A stretch of 64,000 nt of DNA from UBA2040 sp041674745 (lineage in GTDB: Bacteria; Bacteroidota; Bacteroidia; Flavobacteriales_D; Crocinitomicaceae). The notes beneath the pieces were generated by a model. That model had not been told where the DNA came from. It saw nothing but the letters and a program-made list of their open reading frames with translations, and did not search any database. Shown in pieces: positions 45,961 to 55,379 of the stretch. Where the stretch lies: contig JBAYVD010000005.1 of NCBI GenBank assembly GCA_041674745.1, positions 169,952-233,951 on the forward strand, read 5' to 3'. A program made the translations under genes and the position numbers. Each line of letters opens with the position of its first letter. Position 1 is the stretch's first letter.

Positions 45961-48121
45961 TTACGACAACAAGATCGTAAAGTATTTCGCCTATGCCACC
46001 ATAATTTGGGGTATAACAGGTATGTTGGTTGGGTTAATTGTCGCGTTACAATTGGCCTTTCCTGAATTTTTCAATGATTATCTCGGATTTTCGTTTCTCT
46101 CTTTTGGGCGATTGAGACCATTACATACAAATGCTGTGATTTTCGCATTCGTAGGTAATGGTATTTTTACCGGTTATCATTATTCGCTTCAACGGTTATT
46201 GAAAACCCGTATGTGGAGTGACAAATTGAGTTACATCAATTTCTGGATGTGGCAATTCATTATTCTTTGTGCCGTAGCCACGCTTCCGTTTGGTATTACT
46301 TCAGGGAAAGAATATGCTGAACTAGAATGGTGGATTGACATTTTAATCGCTGTTACATGGGTTGTGTGGGGCTTCAACATGTTTGCAACCATTATCAATC
46401 GAAGAGTAAAACATATCTACGTAGCCATTTGGTTTTTTATTGCCACATTCGTTACGGTTGCTATTTTGCACATTTTCAATTCATTTGAATTACCAATCTC
46501 ATTCTTCAAATCTTATTCTTGGTATGCAGGTGTTCAAGATGCATTGGTTCAATGGTGGTACGGTCACAATGCCGTAGCGTTTTTCTTGACAACACCTTAT
46601 TTGGGATTGATGTACTACTTTGTTCCTAAAGCGGCCAATCGACCTGTTTACTCTTACCGATTATCCATTATCCACTTTTGGGCATTGATTTTCTTATACA
46701 TATGGGCAGGACCTCACCACTTGTTGTACACCTCTTTGCCTGACTGGGCACAAAGTTTAGGGGTTGTCTTCTCTGTGATGTTGATTGCGCCATCTTGGGG
46801 TGGTATGTTGAACGGTTTGTTAACCATGCGTGGAGCTTGGGACAGAGTTCGTGATGACGTTTTGTTAAAATTCATGGTGGTTGCCTTAACTGCTTACGGT
46901 ATGGCAACTTTTGAAGGTCCTTTGTTGTCCTTGAAAAATGTAAACATGCTTTCTCACTTCACAGACTGGACAATTGCTCACGTACACGTTGGTGGTTTAG
47001 GATGGAACGGTATGATGACTTTTGGTATGTTATACTGGTTATTTCCAAAAATTTTCCGCACAGAATTGTATTCTAAAAAAATGGCCAATCAACACTTCTG
47101 GATTGCCACATTGGGTATTTTATTGTATGCCATTCCAATGTATATTGCTGGTTTCATGCAAGGATTGATGTGGCAGGATTTCAACCCAGATGGAACCTTG
47201 GTAAATGCTGATTTCTTGAAAACGGTAGATGCCTTAAAACCATATTACATGCTTCGTTCTTTGGGTGGCTTGTTGTATATCTCTGGAGCTGTGATGATGT
47301 TCTACAACTTGGTAAAAACTGCGAAAAAAGGCGATTTCTTGGCCAATGAAGAAGCAGAAGCTACGGTTGAAGTATATGATACTACTGTGAAACACAAAGG
47401 TGAATACTGGCATAGAAGCATCGAGCGCAAACCAATCAAATTTATGATTTTTGCGATCGTAGTAGTTGCCATTGGTGGTTTGGTTGAGATCGTTCCAACG
47501 ATGATTGTAAAAAGCAACGTGCCGACAATTTCTAGTGTGAAACCTTATACTCCACTTGAATTGCAAGGAAGAGATTTGTATATCCGTGAAGGATGCTACA
47601 ACTGCCACTCTCAAATGATTCGTCCATTGCGCTTTGAAACAGCGAGATACGGTGAATATTCAAAATCAGGCGAATTTGTTTACGATCACCCATTCCAATG
47701 GGGTTCTAAAAGAACTGGACCAGATTTAGCACGAGAAGGTGGATTGAGAAGTAACTTCTGGCATTACCAGCACATGATCCGTCCAAAAGATGTTTCTCCT
47801 GGTTCTATCATGCCAGCCTACACTTGGATGAAATCAAATGATTTGGATGTTTCGCTGATGGAACGAAAAATCAATGCTATGCGAACTTTGGGAGTGCCTT
47901 ATGCAAAAGGTTACGAAAAAATTGCGCTGAAAGATTTGAATGCTCAAGCTTTGATAATTGCAACCGATATTGTTGAAAATTTACCAAAAGATGTGTTGGT
48001 GAATTTGGACAAGTCTGCTGAGATAGCAAAAATTCAGAAAAAAGAGATCGTAGCTATCATTGCCTATTTGCAAAGAATGGGAACGGATATTAAAAAAATG
48101 CCTAACCCTAATACCAAATAG
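45941..48121 (+). CDS. ccoNO: Fused cbb3 cytochrome c oxidase subunits I and II (CcoNO)
   Basis: 726 residues. Residues about 1-490 are CcoN, with 12 or more membrane helices and haem/CuB ligands in LRPLHTNAVIF, WYGHNAVAFFLTTPYLG, AGPHHLLY and IAHVHVGGLGWNG. Residues about 490-726 are CcoO, with one membrane helix (IKFMIFAIVVVAIGGLVEI) and a single c-type haem site CYNCH (about 552-556). Fusion of N and O is characteristic of Bacteroidota. It is the terminal, oxygen-reducing, proton-pumping core with high oxygen affinity. Confidence 0.96.
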   Translation: MEVQKFSYDNKIVKYFAYATIIWGITGMLVGLIVALQLAFPEFFNDYLGFSFLSFGRLRPLHTNAVIFAFVGNGIFTGYHYSLQRLLKTRMWSDKLSYINFWMWQFIILCAVATLPFGITSGKEYAELEWWIDILIAVTWVVWGFNMFATIINRRVKHIYVAIWFFIATFVTVAILHIFNSFELPISFFKSYSWYAGVQDALVQWWYGHNAVAFFLTTPYLGLMYYFVPKAANRPVYSYRLSIIHFWALIFLYIWAGPHHLLYTSLPDWAQSLGVVFSVMLIAPSWGGMLNGLLTMRGAWDRVRDDVLLKFMVVALTAYGMATFEGPLLSLKNVNMLSHFTDWTIAHVHVGGLGWNGMMTFGMLYWLFPKIFRTELYSKKMANQHFWIATLGILLYAIPMYIAGFMQGLMWQDFNPDGTLVNADFLKTVDALKPYYMLRSLGGLLYISGAVMMFYNLVKTAKKGDFLANEEAEATVEVYDTTVKHKGEYWHRSIERKPIKFMIFAIVVVAIGGLVEIVPTMIVKSNVPTISSVKPYTPLELQGRDLYIREGCYNCHSQMIRPLRFETARYGEYSKSGEFVYDHPFQWGSKRTGPDLAREGGLRSNFWHYQHMIRPKDVSPGSIMPAYTWMKSNDLDVSLMERKINAMRTLGVPYAKGYEKIALKDLNAQALIIATDIVENLPKDVLVNLDKSAEIAKIQKKEIVAIIAYLQRMGTDIKKMPNPNTK

Positions 48122-48123
48122 TT

Positions 48124-48333
48124 ATGTTACGATTTATCACACAAAACTTAACAACGATAGATGGGGTGAGTATTTACCCAATCTTCTCACTTCTCGTTTT
48201 CGTCCTGTTTTTTACAGTGATGATTGCACGAGTGGTTCGTATGAAAAAGAAAGATATTGTTGAATTGAGCAATCTACCATTCGATGATAATTTGGAAACC
48301 AGTGACGTCAATGTGGCGGACCAAAATAATTAG
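48124..48333 (+). CDS. CcoQ-like small cbb3 oxidase subunit
   Basis: 69 residues with one membrane helix (YPIFSLLVFVLFFTVMIARVV) and an acidic C-terminal tail (FDDNLETSDVNVADQNN). Position between ccoNO and ccoP and the size fit CcoQ/FixQ, which stabilises the complex. Sequence similarity in this family is low, so the call rests largely on context. It starts 2 bp after ccoNO and ends 7 bp before ccoP. Confidence 0.8.
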   Translation: MLRFITQNLTTIDGVSIYPIFSLLVFVLFFTVMIARVVRMKKKDIVELSNLPFDDNLETSDVNVADQNN

Positions 48334-48340
48334 AACAGTC

Positions 48341-49762
48341 ATGAAAAGTTATATTAAAACTATAGCCATAATCATTGCCCTTTTTGTTGGGGGCAATTGG
48401 GTCAACGCTCAAGACGGTGAGTCGTTGTTCAAAGCCAAATGCAATGCTTGTCACATGGTAGACAAGAATTCTACTGGTCCTTTATTGAAAGGGGTTTTGA
48501 AAAAATGGCAAGACGCCGGTGAAGGAGAATTGATTTACGAATGGGTAAAAAATCCTGAGAAATTAATTACTGCTGGAAACAGTACCATGGCAACTGCCAT
48601 CAAAGATTTCAGCCCTACGATGATGACTCCTCAAGAATTATCTAATGAAGAAGTCGATGCTGTTTTAGGATACATTGATAACTATGTGAAACCTGTTGAT
48701 CCTGTCGCAACACCAACTCCAGGTGCTAGCGTTTCAGCGGTAACATTCGTTCCAAATTACAAAAGCAATTTGAATTTGTTCTACTTCTTACTTACAACGA
48801 TGGTTTTCATCTTCCTTGCGATTTATTTGATGGCGAATTCAATCAAAACGTTGATTAATTCTGATGCCATTAAAAACAAATTGATGGAAAAAAGTTCAGA
48901 GTCTGGAAACGGATTGAAAAATGTATTGATGCTGATTGGTATGTTTGGTCTATTGGCTTATACGAATACTGCTTCTGCATTCACGTACAATGGGCCAGGA
49001 ATGGCACAAGAAGGTCAGCCTTGGTTGTTAATTGAAAACAGCGACATCTATGCCTTGCTAACGGTCAACGTAGTTCTACTGGGCGTGCTTTGGTATTTGA
49101 GAAACCTTTTCAAAGAATTCATGCAAATGATTATTCCTGAAAAGGCTGCTGAAGTGAAAAAAGCCTTTGCATTTAAAAAACTCAACAAAGTCCTTACGGA
49201 TGTAGTTGAAATTGAAGACGAGCAAAGTATCTTGATGGATCACGAATACGACGGAATACGCGAGTTGGACAATAACTTACCACCTTGGTGGGTTTGGATG
49301 TTCTATGCTACGATTATTTTCGCAGTCGTTTACATCTTTAACTACCATATTATTGGTTCAGCAGATTTACAATTGAAAGCCTACGACAAAGAAATGGCTC
49401 AGTCTAAAAAAGACATTGATGTTTATTTGTCAAAAATGGCGATGAATGTGGATGAAACCAATGCAACGCTCATGACGGATGCCAAAGATATTGCTGCAGG
49501 AAAAGGCATTTTCGAAATTAATTGTATCTCTTGCCACAATCCAAAAGGAGAAGGGAACATTGGACCAAACTTGACGGATAAATTCTGGATTTACGGAAAT
49601 GATGTGAAAGTTCTATTCAAAACCATTAAATTGGGAACAGCGAATGGAATGCCAGAGCATGCTTCAAAATTGAATCCAATACAAATACAACAAGCCGCTT
49701 CGTACGTCTTGAGTTTACCATACACAAAAGGAAAAGAACCTCAAGGTACAGAAGTAAAATAA
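48341..49762 (+). CDS. ccoP: cbb3 oxidase subunit CcoP with an N-terminal signal peptide and cytochrome c domain
   Basis: 473 residues from the ATG at 48341 (longer readings overlap ccoQ). Order: signal peptide (YIKTIAIIIALFVGGNWVNAQ), a first cytochrome c domain with CNACH (34-38), a Pro/Val linker, three membrane helices (about 145-270), then the CcoP N-terminal element and helix (NNLPPWWVWMFYATIIFAVVYIF) and a C-terminal cytochrome c domain with CISCH (about 395-399). Classic CcoP has one N-terminal helix followed by two haem domains, so the haem domains are arranged differently here. Delivers electrons to CcoNO. Confidence 0.92.
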   Translation: MKSYIKTIAIIIALFVGGNWVNAQDGESLFKAKCNACHMVDKNSTGPLLKGVLKKWQDAGEGELIYEWVKNPEKLITAGNSTMATAIKDFSPTMMTPQELSNEEVDAVLGYIDNYVKPVDPVATPTPGASVSAVTFVPNYKSNLNLFYFLLTTMVFIFLAIYLMANSIKTLINSDAIKNKLMEKSSESGNGLKNVLMLIGMFGLLAYTNTASAFTYNGPGMAQEGQPWLLIENSDIYALLTVNVVLLGVLWYLRNLFKEFMQMIIPEKAAEVKKAFAFKKLNKVLTDVVEIEDEQSILMDHEYDGIRELDNNLPPWWVWMFYATIIFAVVYIFNYHIIGSADLQLKAYDKEMAQSKKDIDVYLSKMAMNVDETNATLMTDAKDIAAGKGIFEINCISCHNPKGEGNIGPNLTDKFWIYGNDVKVLFKTIKLGTANGMPEHASKLNPIQIQQAASYVLSLPYTKGKEPQGTEVK

Positions 49763-49769
49763 AAACAAA

Positions 49770-51164
49770 ATGACAGAAGAAGAAGAATTTAGAGATCATG
49801 TCTCTACGATTGGAGCTGATGGTAAACGAATCTGGGTATATGCAAAAAAACCGTTTGGAGCGTTTTTCAACAAAAGGCAAATCGTTAGTTACTCGTTGCT
49901 CGCTTTTCTCTTCCTCGCACCACATATTAAAGTTGGAGGGCATCAAATGTTGCTCTTCAACTTTATAGAACGAAAGTTTATCATTTTTGGAAAAGTTTTT
50001 TGGCCACAAGATTTATACTTGTTTGCCTTGGCTTTGATTATTGCGGTTGTTTTTGTCATCCTTTTTACTGTAATCTTCGGACGATTGTTTTGCGGCTGGA
50101 TATGCCCTCAAACAATTTTCATGGAAATGATTTTCAGACGAATTGAATACTGGATTGACGGTGATTATACGTATCAAAAAAAATTAGACCGACAAAAATG
50201 GGACGCTGAGAAAATCCGAAAAAGGGTTATTAAACACACCATTTTCTGGCTAATTTCATTTTTAATTGCCAACACTTTCTTGGCGTATATTATTGGTTCA
50301 GACGCTTTGTGGAAAATCCAAACAGATCCTGTGAAGGAACACATGGGTGGCTTGATTTCATTGGCCATTTTTACAACGGTCTTTTACATGGTTTTCGCTC
50401 GTTTACGAGAACAAGTATGCACAACAATTTGTCCATATGGACGATTGCAAGGTGTACTCTTGGATCAAAATTCTATGGTTGTTGCTTACGATTACGTTCG
50501 TGGCGAAAATCGTTCAAAATTCAGAAAAGACGAAGACAGAGAAGCCGTTGGTAAAGGCGATTGTATCGATTGCAACCAATGCGTTGTTGTTTGTCCAACT
50601 GGAATTGATGTTCGAAACGGAACTCAACTAGAATGTGTGAATTGTACGGCTTGTATTGATGCCTGCGACCACATCATGGATTCCGTTGGAAAAGATAGAG
50701 GATTGATTCGCATTGAATCTGAGAATGGCATCAAAAATGGAACGGGTTTCCAATGGACACGTCGGGTAATTTCCTATACAATCCTTCAAGTCATTCTGGT
50801 AATTGCGTTCATCGCTCTATTGATTACCCGCAAGGATTTCGAAACCAATATCAATCGCCAAAGAGGTACGACCTACCAATCCAATCAGCACGGCATGTTG
50901 AGTAATATTTTCGAAATTAACTTGACTAACAAAACTCAGAAAAATTATAAAATTACCCTTGAAGTGGATAATCCTCAAGCACAAATTGAAATGGTTGTAA
51001 AGGATTTGACCTTGAAAAAAGAAAGTTTACTAAAAGAACGATTTATCGTTAAATTACCGTATTCCGCCGTTGAAAATGGGATGACGAAAATCAACATACG
51101 CGTAATGGGTAACGGTGAATTAATTGAAGAAGTACAGACCAAATTTATTGGTCCAATGATTTAA
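49770..51164 (+). CDS. ccoG: Cytochrome c oxidase accessory protein CcoG (FixG)
   Basis: 464 residues: a polar N-terminus, about five membrane helices with CGWICPQTIFMEM, then a two-cluster ferredoxin domain with eight Cys (about 264-302; CIDCNQCVVVCP and CVNCTACIDACD) and a C-terminal immunoglobulin-like beta domain. CcoG is a cupric reductase that supplies Cu(I) for cbb3 assembly. 7 bp after ccoP and 11 bp before ccoH. Confidence 0.95.
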   Translation: MTEEEEFRDHVSTIGADGKRIWVYAKKPFGAFFNKRQIVSYSLLAFLFLAPHIKVGGHQMLLFNFIERKFIIFGKVFWPQDLYLFALALIIAVVFVILFTVIFGRLFCGWICPQTIFMEMIFRRIEYWIDGDYTYQKKLDRQKWDAEKIRKRVIKHTIFWLISFLIANTFLAYIIGSDALWKIQTDPVKEHMGGLISLAIFTTVFYMVFARLREQVCTTICPYGRLQGVLLDQNSMVVAYDYVRGENRSKFRKDEDREAVGKGDCIDCNQCVVVCPTGIDVRNGTQLECVNCTACIDACDHIMDSVGKDRGLIRIESENGIKNGTGFQWTRRVISYTILQVILVIAFIALLITRKDFETNINRQRGTTYQSNQHGMLSNIFEINLTNKTQKNYKITLEVDNPQAQIEMVVKDLTLKKESLLKERFIVKLPYSAVENGMTKINIRVMGNGELIEEVQTKFIGPMI

Positions 51165-51175
51165 AAAAGAAAAGT

Positions 51176-51598
51176 ATGAATTGGGGAAAAGGAGTTGCAA
51201 TTGCACTTGGATCATTTATGATTTTTATAATCGTACTAGTGGTAAAATTAATGAGTTCCAACGTAGATTTGGTTTCAGAGGATTACTATCAAAAAGAGAT
51301 CAACTACAGTCAAGAAATGGATGCTGTGCAAAATTCAGAAAACCTGGATCAAAAAGTTCTTTTGAACATTACTGACACATACGTAGCGATTAAAATTCCA
51401 GAAAATAAAGACATCCAAAATGTGGAGGTAAAACTAATCCGAAGCAACAATGAAAAATTAGACCGTCTCTACAAGGTAGAAAACACCAATACATTTTTAA
51501 TTGATAAATCAGAATTGGAGGCCGGGAATTACAACACTGAGATTCATTACACCATAAAAGGTGAAAAATACTTACAGAAAGATACAATTACAGTATAA
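51176..51598 (+). CDS. ccoH: FixH/CcoH family protein
   Basis: 140 residues: an N-terminal membrane anchor (GVAIALGSFMIFIIVLVVKLM), the family segment VDLVSEDYYQKEINYSQEMD, then a beta-sandwich periplasmic domain. CcoH stabilises the assembling oxidase. In the cco operon between ccoG and the TauE/SafE-like gene, 3 bp apart from the latter. Confidence 0.9.
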   Translation: MNWGKGVAIALGSFMIFIIVLVVKLMSSNVDLVSEDYYQKEINYSQEMDAVQNSENLDQKVLLNITDTYVAIKIPENKDIQNVEVKLIRSNNEKLDRLYKVENTNTFLIDKSELEAGNYNTEIHYTIKGEKYLQKDTITV

Positions 51599-51601
51599 CT
51601 C

Positions 51602-52363
51602 ATGAATACGTTCGTCATTACCGGTATTATATTAGGTTTAACTTCCAGCTTGCATTGCATGGGCATGTGTGGACCTATCGCCATGGCTATTCCCGTGAAT
51701 CGCAAAAACAATTGGACGATTTTAAATGGGGTGCTTCAATACAATTTAGGACGAATATTCACGTATGCCGTGCTTGGATTCATCATTGGAAGCATTGGTT
51801 TGACAATACACACATTTGGCGTTTTACAATGGCTTAGTATCATTTCAGGTGTATTATTAATTGTTTATGCTTGGCGCAAATGGTTGGGGAAATCTTTTCA
51901 TGCCAAAATACCTTCCTTGAATGTAAACGGATTTGTTAGCAAAGGAATCGGCTCTATTTTGCGTAGTCAATTTCCCTTCAAATTGCCACTTTTGGGCATC
52001 TTGAATGGCCTTTTGCCTTGCGGAATGGTGTTTGTAGCATTAATGAATGCCCTATTAGCTGGTAATCAAACGATGAGTTCAGTAGCCATGATTGGTTTTG
52101 GAATTGGCACCTTACCTTCCATGATTGCTGTTGGTTTTGCTGCTGGCAAAATAACCGGAGCATTACGTTCCAAACTCAATGCTACAGTTCCGTATCTTTT
52201 AACTTTGGTAGGCGTTTTGGTTATCCTGCGCGGCATGAATTTAGGAATTCCCTTTATTTCGCCGAAAGCAGAAATGGCCATGAAACATCAATCCGGAATG
52301 CAAAAACCAGAACCAGAAATGAAAATGGATTGCTGCCACTCTTCGAAAAAAGAGTGCAAATAA
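51602..52363 (+). CDS. TauE/SafE-like (UreH-domain) membrane protein with metal-binding-like tail
   Basis: 253 residues, six membrane helices, with the family start GLTSSLHCMGMCGPIAMAIP and the internal repeat GILNGLLPCGMVFVALMNALLAG. Such proteins end cbb3 clusters in many Bacteroidota and are thought to take part in copper handling or oxidase assembly (inference). The C-terminus is rich in Met, His and Cys (MKHQSGMQK, MKMDCCHSS, KKECK), consistent with copper binding. Last gene of the operon; a terminator follows. Confidence 0.85.
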   Translation: MNTFVITGIILGLTSSLHCMGMCGPIAMAIPVNRKNNWTILNGVLQYNLGRIFTYAVLGFIIGSIGLTIHTFGVLQWLSIISGVLLIVYAWRKWLGKSFHAKIPSLNVNGFVSKGIGSILRSQFPFKLPLLGILNGLLPCGMVFVALMNALLAGNQTMSSVAMIGFGIGTLPSMIAVGFAAGKITGALRSKLNATVPYLLTLVGVLVILRGMNLGIPFISPKAEMAMKHQSGMQKPEPEMKMDCCHSSKKECK

Positions 52364-52406
52364 AATATCTCGGTGTGACATCCTACCACTATCGCCACAG
52401 AGAATT

Positions 52407-52436
52407 AAAAGTGTTCGGTTCACTGGGCACTTTTTT
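52407..52436 (+). terminator. Terminator of the cco operon
   Basis: AAAAGTGTTC (52407-52416) pairs with GGGCACTTTT (52425-52434), with two T-G wobbles and an 8-nt loop; T run to 52436. It lies 44 bp after the operon's last stop. Confidence 0.78.
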
Positions 52437-52488
52437 ACATTTAATCCGTTCGTTTGATTACATTTGAAGCATTCGAAATGCTTTTAAT

Positions 52489-53346
52489 ATGAAAAAATTC
52501 AAGCTTCTTTTTGCTACAGTTCTATTCAATATAACCCTGCATGCACAAAATACCATCGTAACTGACACGATTTTACAGCTTTCTACTTGCGCAGGTGGAA
52601 ACATTATTGTACCGTTTACTGCAACTGGAAACTATCCTGCCGGGAATGTATTCACGGCCCAATTATCCAACGCATTTGGACAATTTACTACACCTATTAA
52701 CATTGGATCGGTCCCTTTCAACATTGGCTTAATCTTCGCAACTATACCCTTGAACACCAATTTTGGTTTTTTGTATAAAATTCGTGTTGTTTCTTCCAAT
52801 CCGTCCATAATTGGAACGGCGTGTCCAAATACCTTGATTATAACTCAAGTCGCACAACTCAACCAAATAGTAGCGGCACCCAATGATTCCATTTGCGAAG
52901 GTGACGAAGTAACATTAACAGCCTTGAATCCGGCAGGTTCTTACAATTGGTCAACAGGTGATACTACCCAATTCATCACCGTTACGCAAGCAGGAAATTA
53001 TTCTGTTACCGTTACAGACTTTTTGATGTGTGAAAGCGACACGAGTATAACCATTTCAACCTTTCCTCAGCCTTGTGTAACAAGTCTAGAAGAAAACAAT
53101 TGGTCGAATATTTCCATCTCACCCAATCCAACGGCCGGGAAGTTTCTGTTGAACATGGGTGATTTAACCCTTGTTGCTGAGCAAATCAAAATTTACAACA
53201 GTGTTGGGCAATTGCAAAACGCTGTGATTCAAAACCCAAGCGCACAACACCTTGGATTTGATTTGGCCAATTTGGCAAACGGAATTTACTTCGTGAAGAT
53301 AGCATTGGAAAATCAGATTATCACGAAAACAATTGTGAAAGAATAA
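52489..53346 (+). CDS. Secreted T9SS protein with Ig/PKD-like domains, 285 aa
   Basis: A signal peptide (KLLFATVLFNITLHAQ) precedes a beta domain (about 20-125) and a second short domain (about 125-190) of the type seen in adhesin-like gliding proteins: DSICEGDEVTLTALNPAGSYNWSTGDTT, then GNYSVTVTDFLMC. A T9SS sorting domain closes it (ISISPNPTAGKFLLN, GIYFVKIALENQ, final ITKTIVKE). Probably surface-exposed; function unknown. Confidence 0.85.
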   Translation: MKKFKLLFATVLFNITLHAQNTIVTDTILQLSTCAGGNIIVPFTATGNYPAGNVFTAQLSNAFGQFTTPINIGSVPFNIGLIFATIPLNTNFGFLYKIRVVSSNPSIIGTACPNTLIITQVAQLNQIVAAPNDSICEGDEVTLTALNPAGSYNWSTGDTTQFITVTQAGNYSVTVTDFLMCESDTSITISTFPQPCVTSLEENNWSNISISPNPTAGKFLLNMGDLTLVAEQIKIYNSVGQLQNAVIQNPSAQHLGFDLANLANGIYFVKIALENQIITKTIVKE

Positions 53347-53358
53347 CCAACAATTACC

Positions 53359-53475
53359 ATGATTATCAATCTATTTATTTTTTTTCTCCTGCTGATTGGA
53401 CTTCTTGTATTTGTAGGACTTTTTCTTACAATACGGCAAGTTGCGAAAAAATGGAACCAGCAAAATAACTGGTAA
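53359..53475 (+). CDS. 38-residue single-pass membrane peptide
   Basis: Short ORF: MIINLFIFFLLLIGLLVFVG, followed by a basic cytoplasmic end (TIRQVAKKWNQQNNW) and TAA. A single hydrophobic helix of about 22 residues, then positive charges, gives a plausible N-out small membrane protein. It begins 12 bp after the stop of the T9SS gene, so it could be cotranscribed. Coding status rests on composition alone; no family recognised. Confidence 0.45.
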   Translation: MIINLFIFFLLLIGLLVFVGLFLTIRQVAKKWNQQNNW

Positions 53476-53574
53476 ATTTGAAACACACACCCGCTGAAAA
53501 CGAATACCTCTTGCTTTATGTCTTACTGTTTTCGTTTCGGTGCAATGCGACCATGATTTTTTGAGATTGGTAAA

Positions 53575-53603
53575 ACGAAAAAAGTCCCCTTGCGGAGACT
53601 TTT
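53575..53603 (-). terminator. Terminator of the glycine-rich T9SS gene
   Basis: AAAAGTCCCC (53580-53589) pairs with GGAGACTTTT (53594-53603), with one mismatch and loop TTGC. On the minus strand it is followed by a T run, 17 bp after the stop at 53620. Confidence 0.82.
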
Positions 53604-53619
53604 ATGAAATCATTTTTAC

Positions 53620-55332
53620 TTATTGTTTCACTACTTTAACCACGCGTAATTTACCATTTACAGTCACTTGCAAGAAATAAACTCCGTCACTTTCATTGCT
53701 CAAATCAAGCAATACCGTTTGCGCAGTAAAATCACGTTCAACAAGAATAGTTCTGCCAGATAGGTCTTTCATTACTATACTTTCTATCTGAACCTCAGCA
53801 CCAAAATCTATATTAAATTCACCTTTGGTTGGATTAGGGTACAGTTGCATGAAAAATTGATCAATTGATTCCAGACCTGTGAAATCATAACTCAAGCAAT
53901 CGCTCGTTCCAGTGCATCCGTTGAAAGTAACTTCCACGGCATAGTTACCGGAAATTCCAACTGGAGTAAAAGTCTGAGCAGTTGCTCCAACAACTATCCC
54001 TTGACCCGGTGTACAATCAATCCATTGATAGGTACCGCCTGCCTGGTTTGCCGTATAGACTCCTGTATTAAAAGAGATCGTCAAATCTGGAGAATTCACG
54101 ACCAAATTCGTTGTAATGATGCTATCACAGCCATTTGTTGCGGTTAAAATATCCTGATAAGTTCCTGTTTGTGAATAAACACTCGTGCCAATTGTCACAA
54201 CAACTCCTTCACATATTTCTAGATTTAAAATAGTCTCGTTTGCTGGCAAAACGGTTAAATCCAATTGAACGATACTATCACAGCCTACAGGAGATGTTAA
54301 AATTGCATTATACAATCCAGTTGTCGTATAGGCAGTAGTTCCAAGTAGTACGGTGTCTCCAGAACAAATAGTATGCGTGGAAGAAGAAACAGGCAATGGA
54401 TAACTTGTGACGGGAGTTGTTGATGTCACCCCAGAGCCTGATAATCCGCCATCAATACGCATTCTGCCTTGCGATCCATTTCCACCGATACCAAAATAAG
54501 GTGTTCCACCAATTTGAGAGGATCCGCCCAATCCGCCGCTGACGGAAATATTACCATTATTGACGATAGAAGGCGCTCCGAGCCATATTGAACCACCCGA
54601 ACCACCGCCGCCGCCACCGCAATTTCCTGCACCATCTGAACCACCATTTCCACCATCACACTTGATTATACCTGAAATGCCAATCGCAATGGCCATTGCA
54701 TTTATAACAATTACTCCACCGCCAGCACCGCCGCCGCCAGCACCACAATTATAACCACCCGAGCCGCCACCGCCGCCAGAACCAGCCCACAATCCACTTA
54801 AATTTGGCAATCCATACGTTGGGCCACCAAAACCGCCAACACCATGGGTAGAATCACCAACAAATGCATATCCAGCTCCACCACCGCCACTCCATCCTGC
54901 ACCAGCGGTTCCAATTCCACCAGTATTTAAACCGTCCGTTGCTGTTAAGGGCCCAACGGTGGCCGAAAAAGTTCCATTTCCTCCATTAGCGCCGCCTGCA
55001 ACACCCGTACCGCCAATTCCTGCGGAGGTATAGGTGACACCATCTAAACCGTTTGAACCACTTGCTGTCAATATGCCGTTAATCGCCACTACACTTGAAC
55101 AATGTATTTGGAGTGCCAAATTGCCAGTAACGGTAACGGTAACACCAGAATCAATGGTAAACGAACTGTAATTATAGTTCCCACCGAGCAAAGTCGTATT
55201 CGACGTGGCATGGTAAGCACCATCGGATCCAGTTCCTAACGACCAACAGGGATTCTGGGCTTTTACCGAAGAAATCGCAGTAAAAAAAACGGAAAGCATA
55301 AAAATGAATTGAGTACGTGATCCTTTGTTCAT
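53620..55332 (-). CDS. Secreted glycine-rich adhesin-like T9SS protein, 570 aa
   Basis: 570 residues from the ATG at 55332 (MNKGSRTQFIFMLSVFFTAISSVKAQ, signal peptide); an ATG 13 codons upstream gives a worse signal. The region about 75-300 is extremely Gly-rich, with runs such as GGGGGSGGYNCGAGGGGAGGG, and resembles a glycine-rich fibrous or PE-PGRS-like segment. Two copies of a short repeat follow (about 330-420) ending GCDSIVQLDLTV and GCDSIITTNLVV, then an Ig-like part and a T9SS sorting domain (QLYPNPTKGEFNI, final VVKVVKQ). Probably a cell-surface adhesin (inference). Confidence 0.87.
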   Translation of the reverse strand: MNKGSRTQFIFMLSVFFTAISSVKAQNPCWSLGTGSDGAYHATSNTTLLGGNYNYSSFTIDSGVTVTVTGNLALQIHCSSVVAINGILTASGSNGLDGVTYTSAGIGGTGVAGGANGGNGTFSATVGPLTATDGLNTGGIGTAGAGWSGGGGAGYAFVGDSTHGVGGFGGPTYGLPNLSGLWAGSGGGGGSGGYNCGAGGGGAGGGVIVINAMAIAIGISGIIKCDGGNGGSDGAGNCGGGGGGSGGSIWLGAPSIVNNGNISVSGGLGGSSQIGGTPYFGIGGNGSQGRMRIDGGLSGSGVTSTTPVTSYPLPVSSSTHTICSGDTVLLGTTAYTTTGLYNAILTSPVGCDSIVQLDLTVLPANETILNLEICEGVVVTIGTSVYSQTGTYQDILTATNGCDSIITTNLVVNSPDLTISFNTGVYTANQAGGTYQWIDCTPGQGIVVGATAQTFTPVGISGNYAVEVTFNGCTGTSDCLSYDFTGLESIDQFFMQLYPNPTKGEFNIDFGAEVQIESIVMKDLSGRTILVERDFTAQTVLLDLSNESDGVYFLQVTVNGKLRVVKVVKQ

Positions 55333-55379
55333 ACATTGAATATTAATAGTTTCTTGCTGAACCCAATTCACACAATTCC

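Noticed and set aside
54560..54754. Proline-rich frame opposite the glycine-rich gene
   Set aside because: Pro-rich strings are the complement of Gly codons; composition shadow only.
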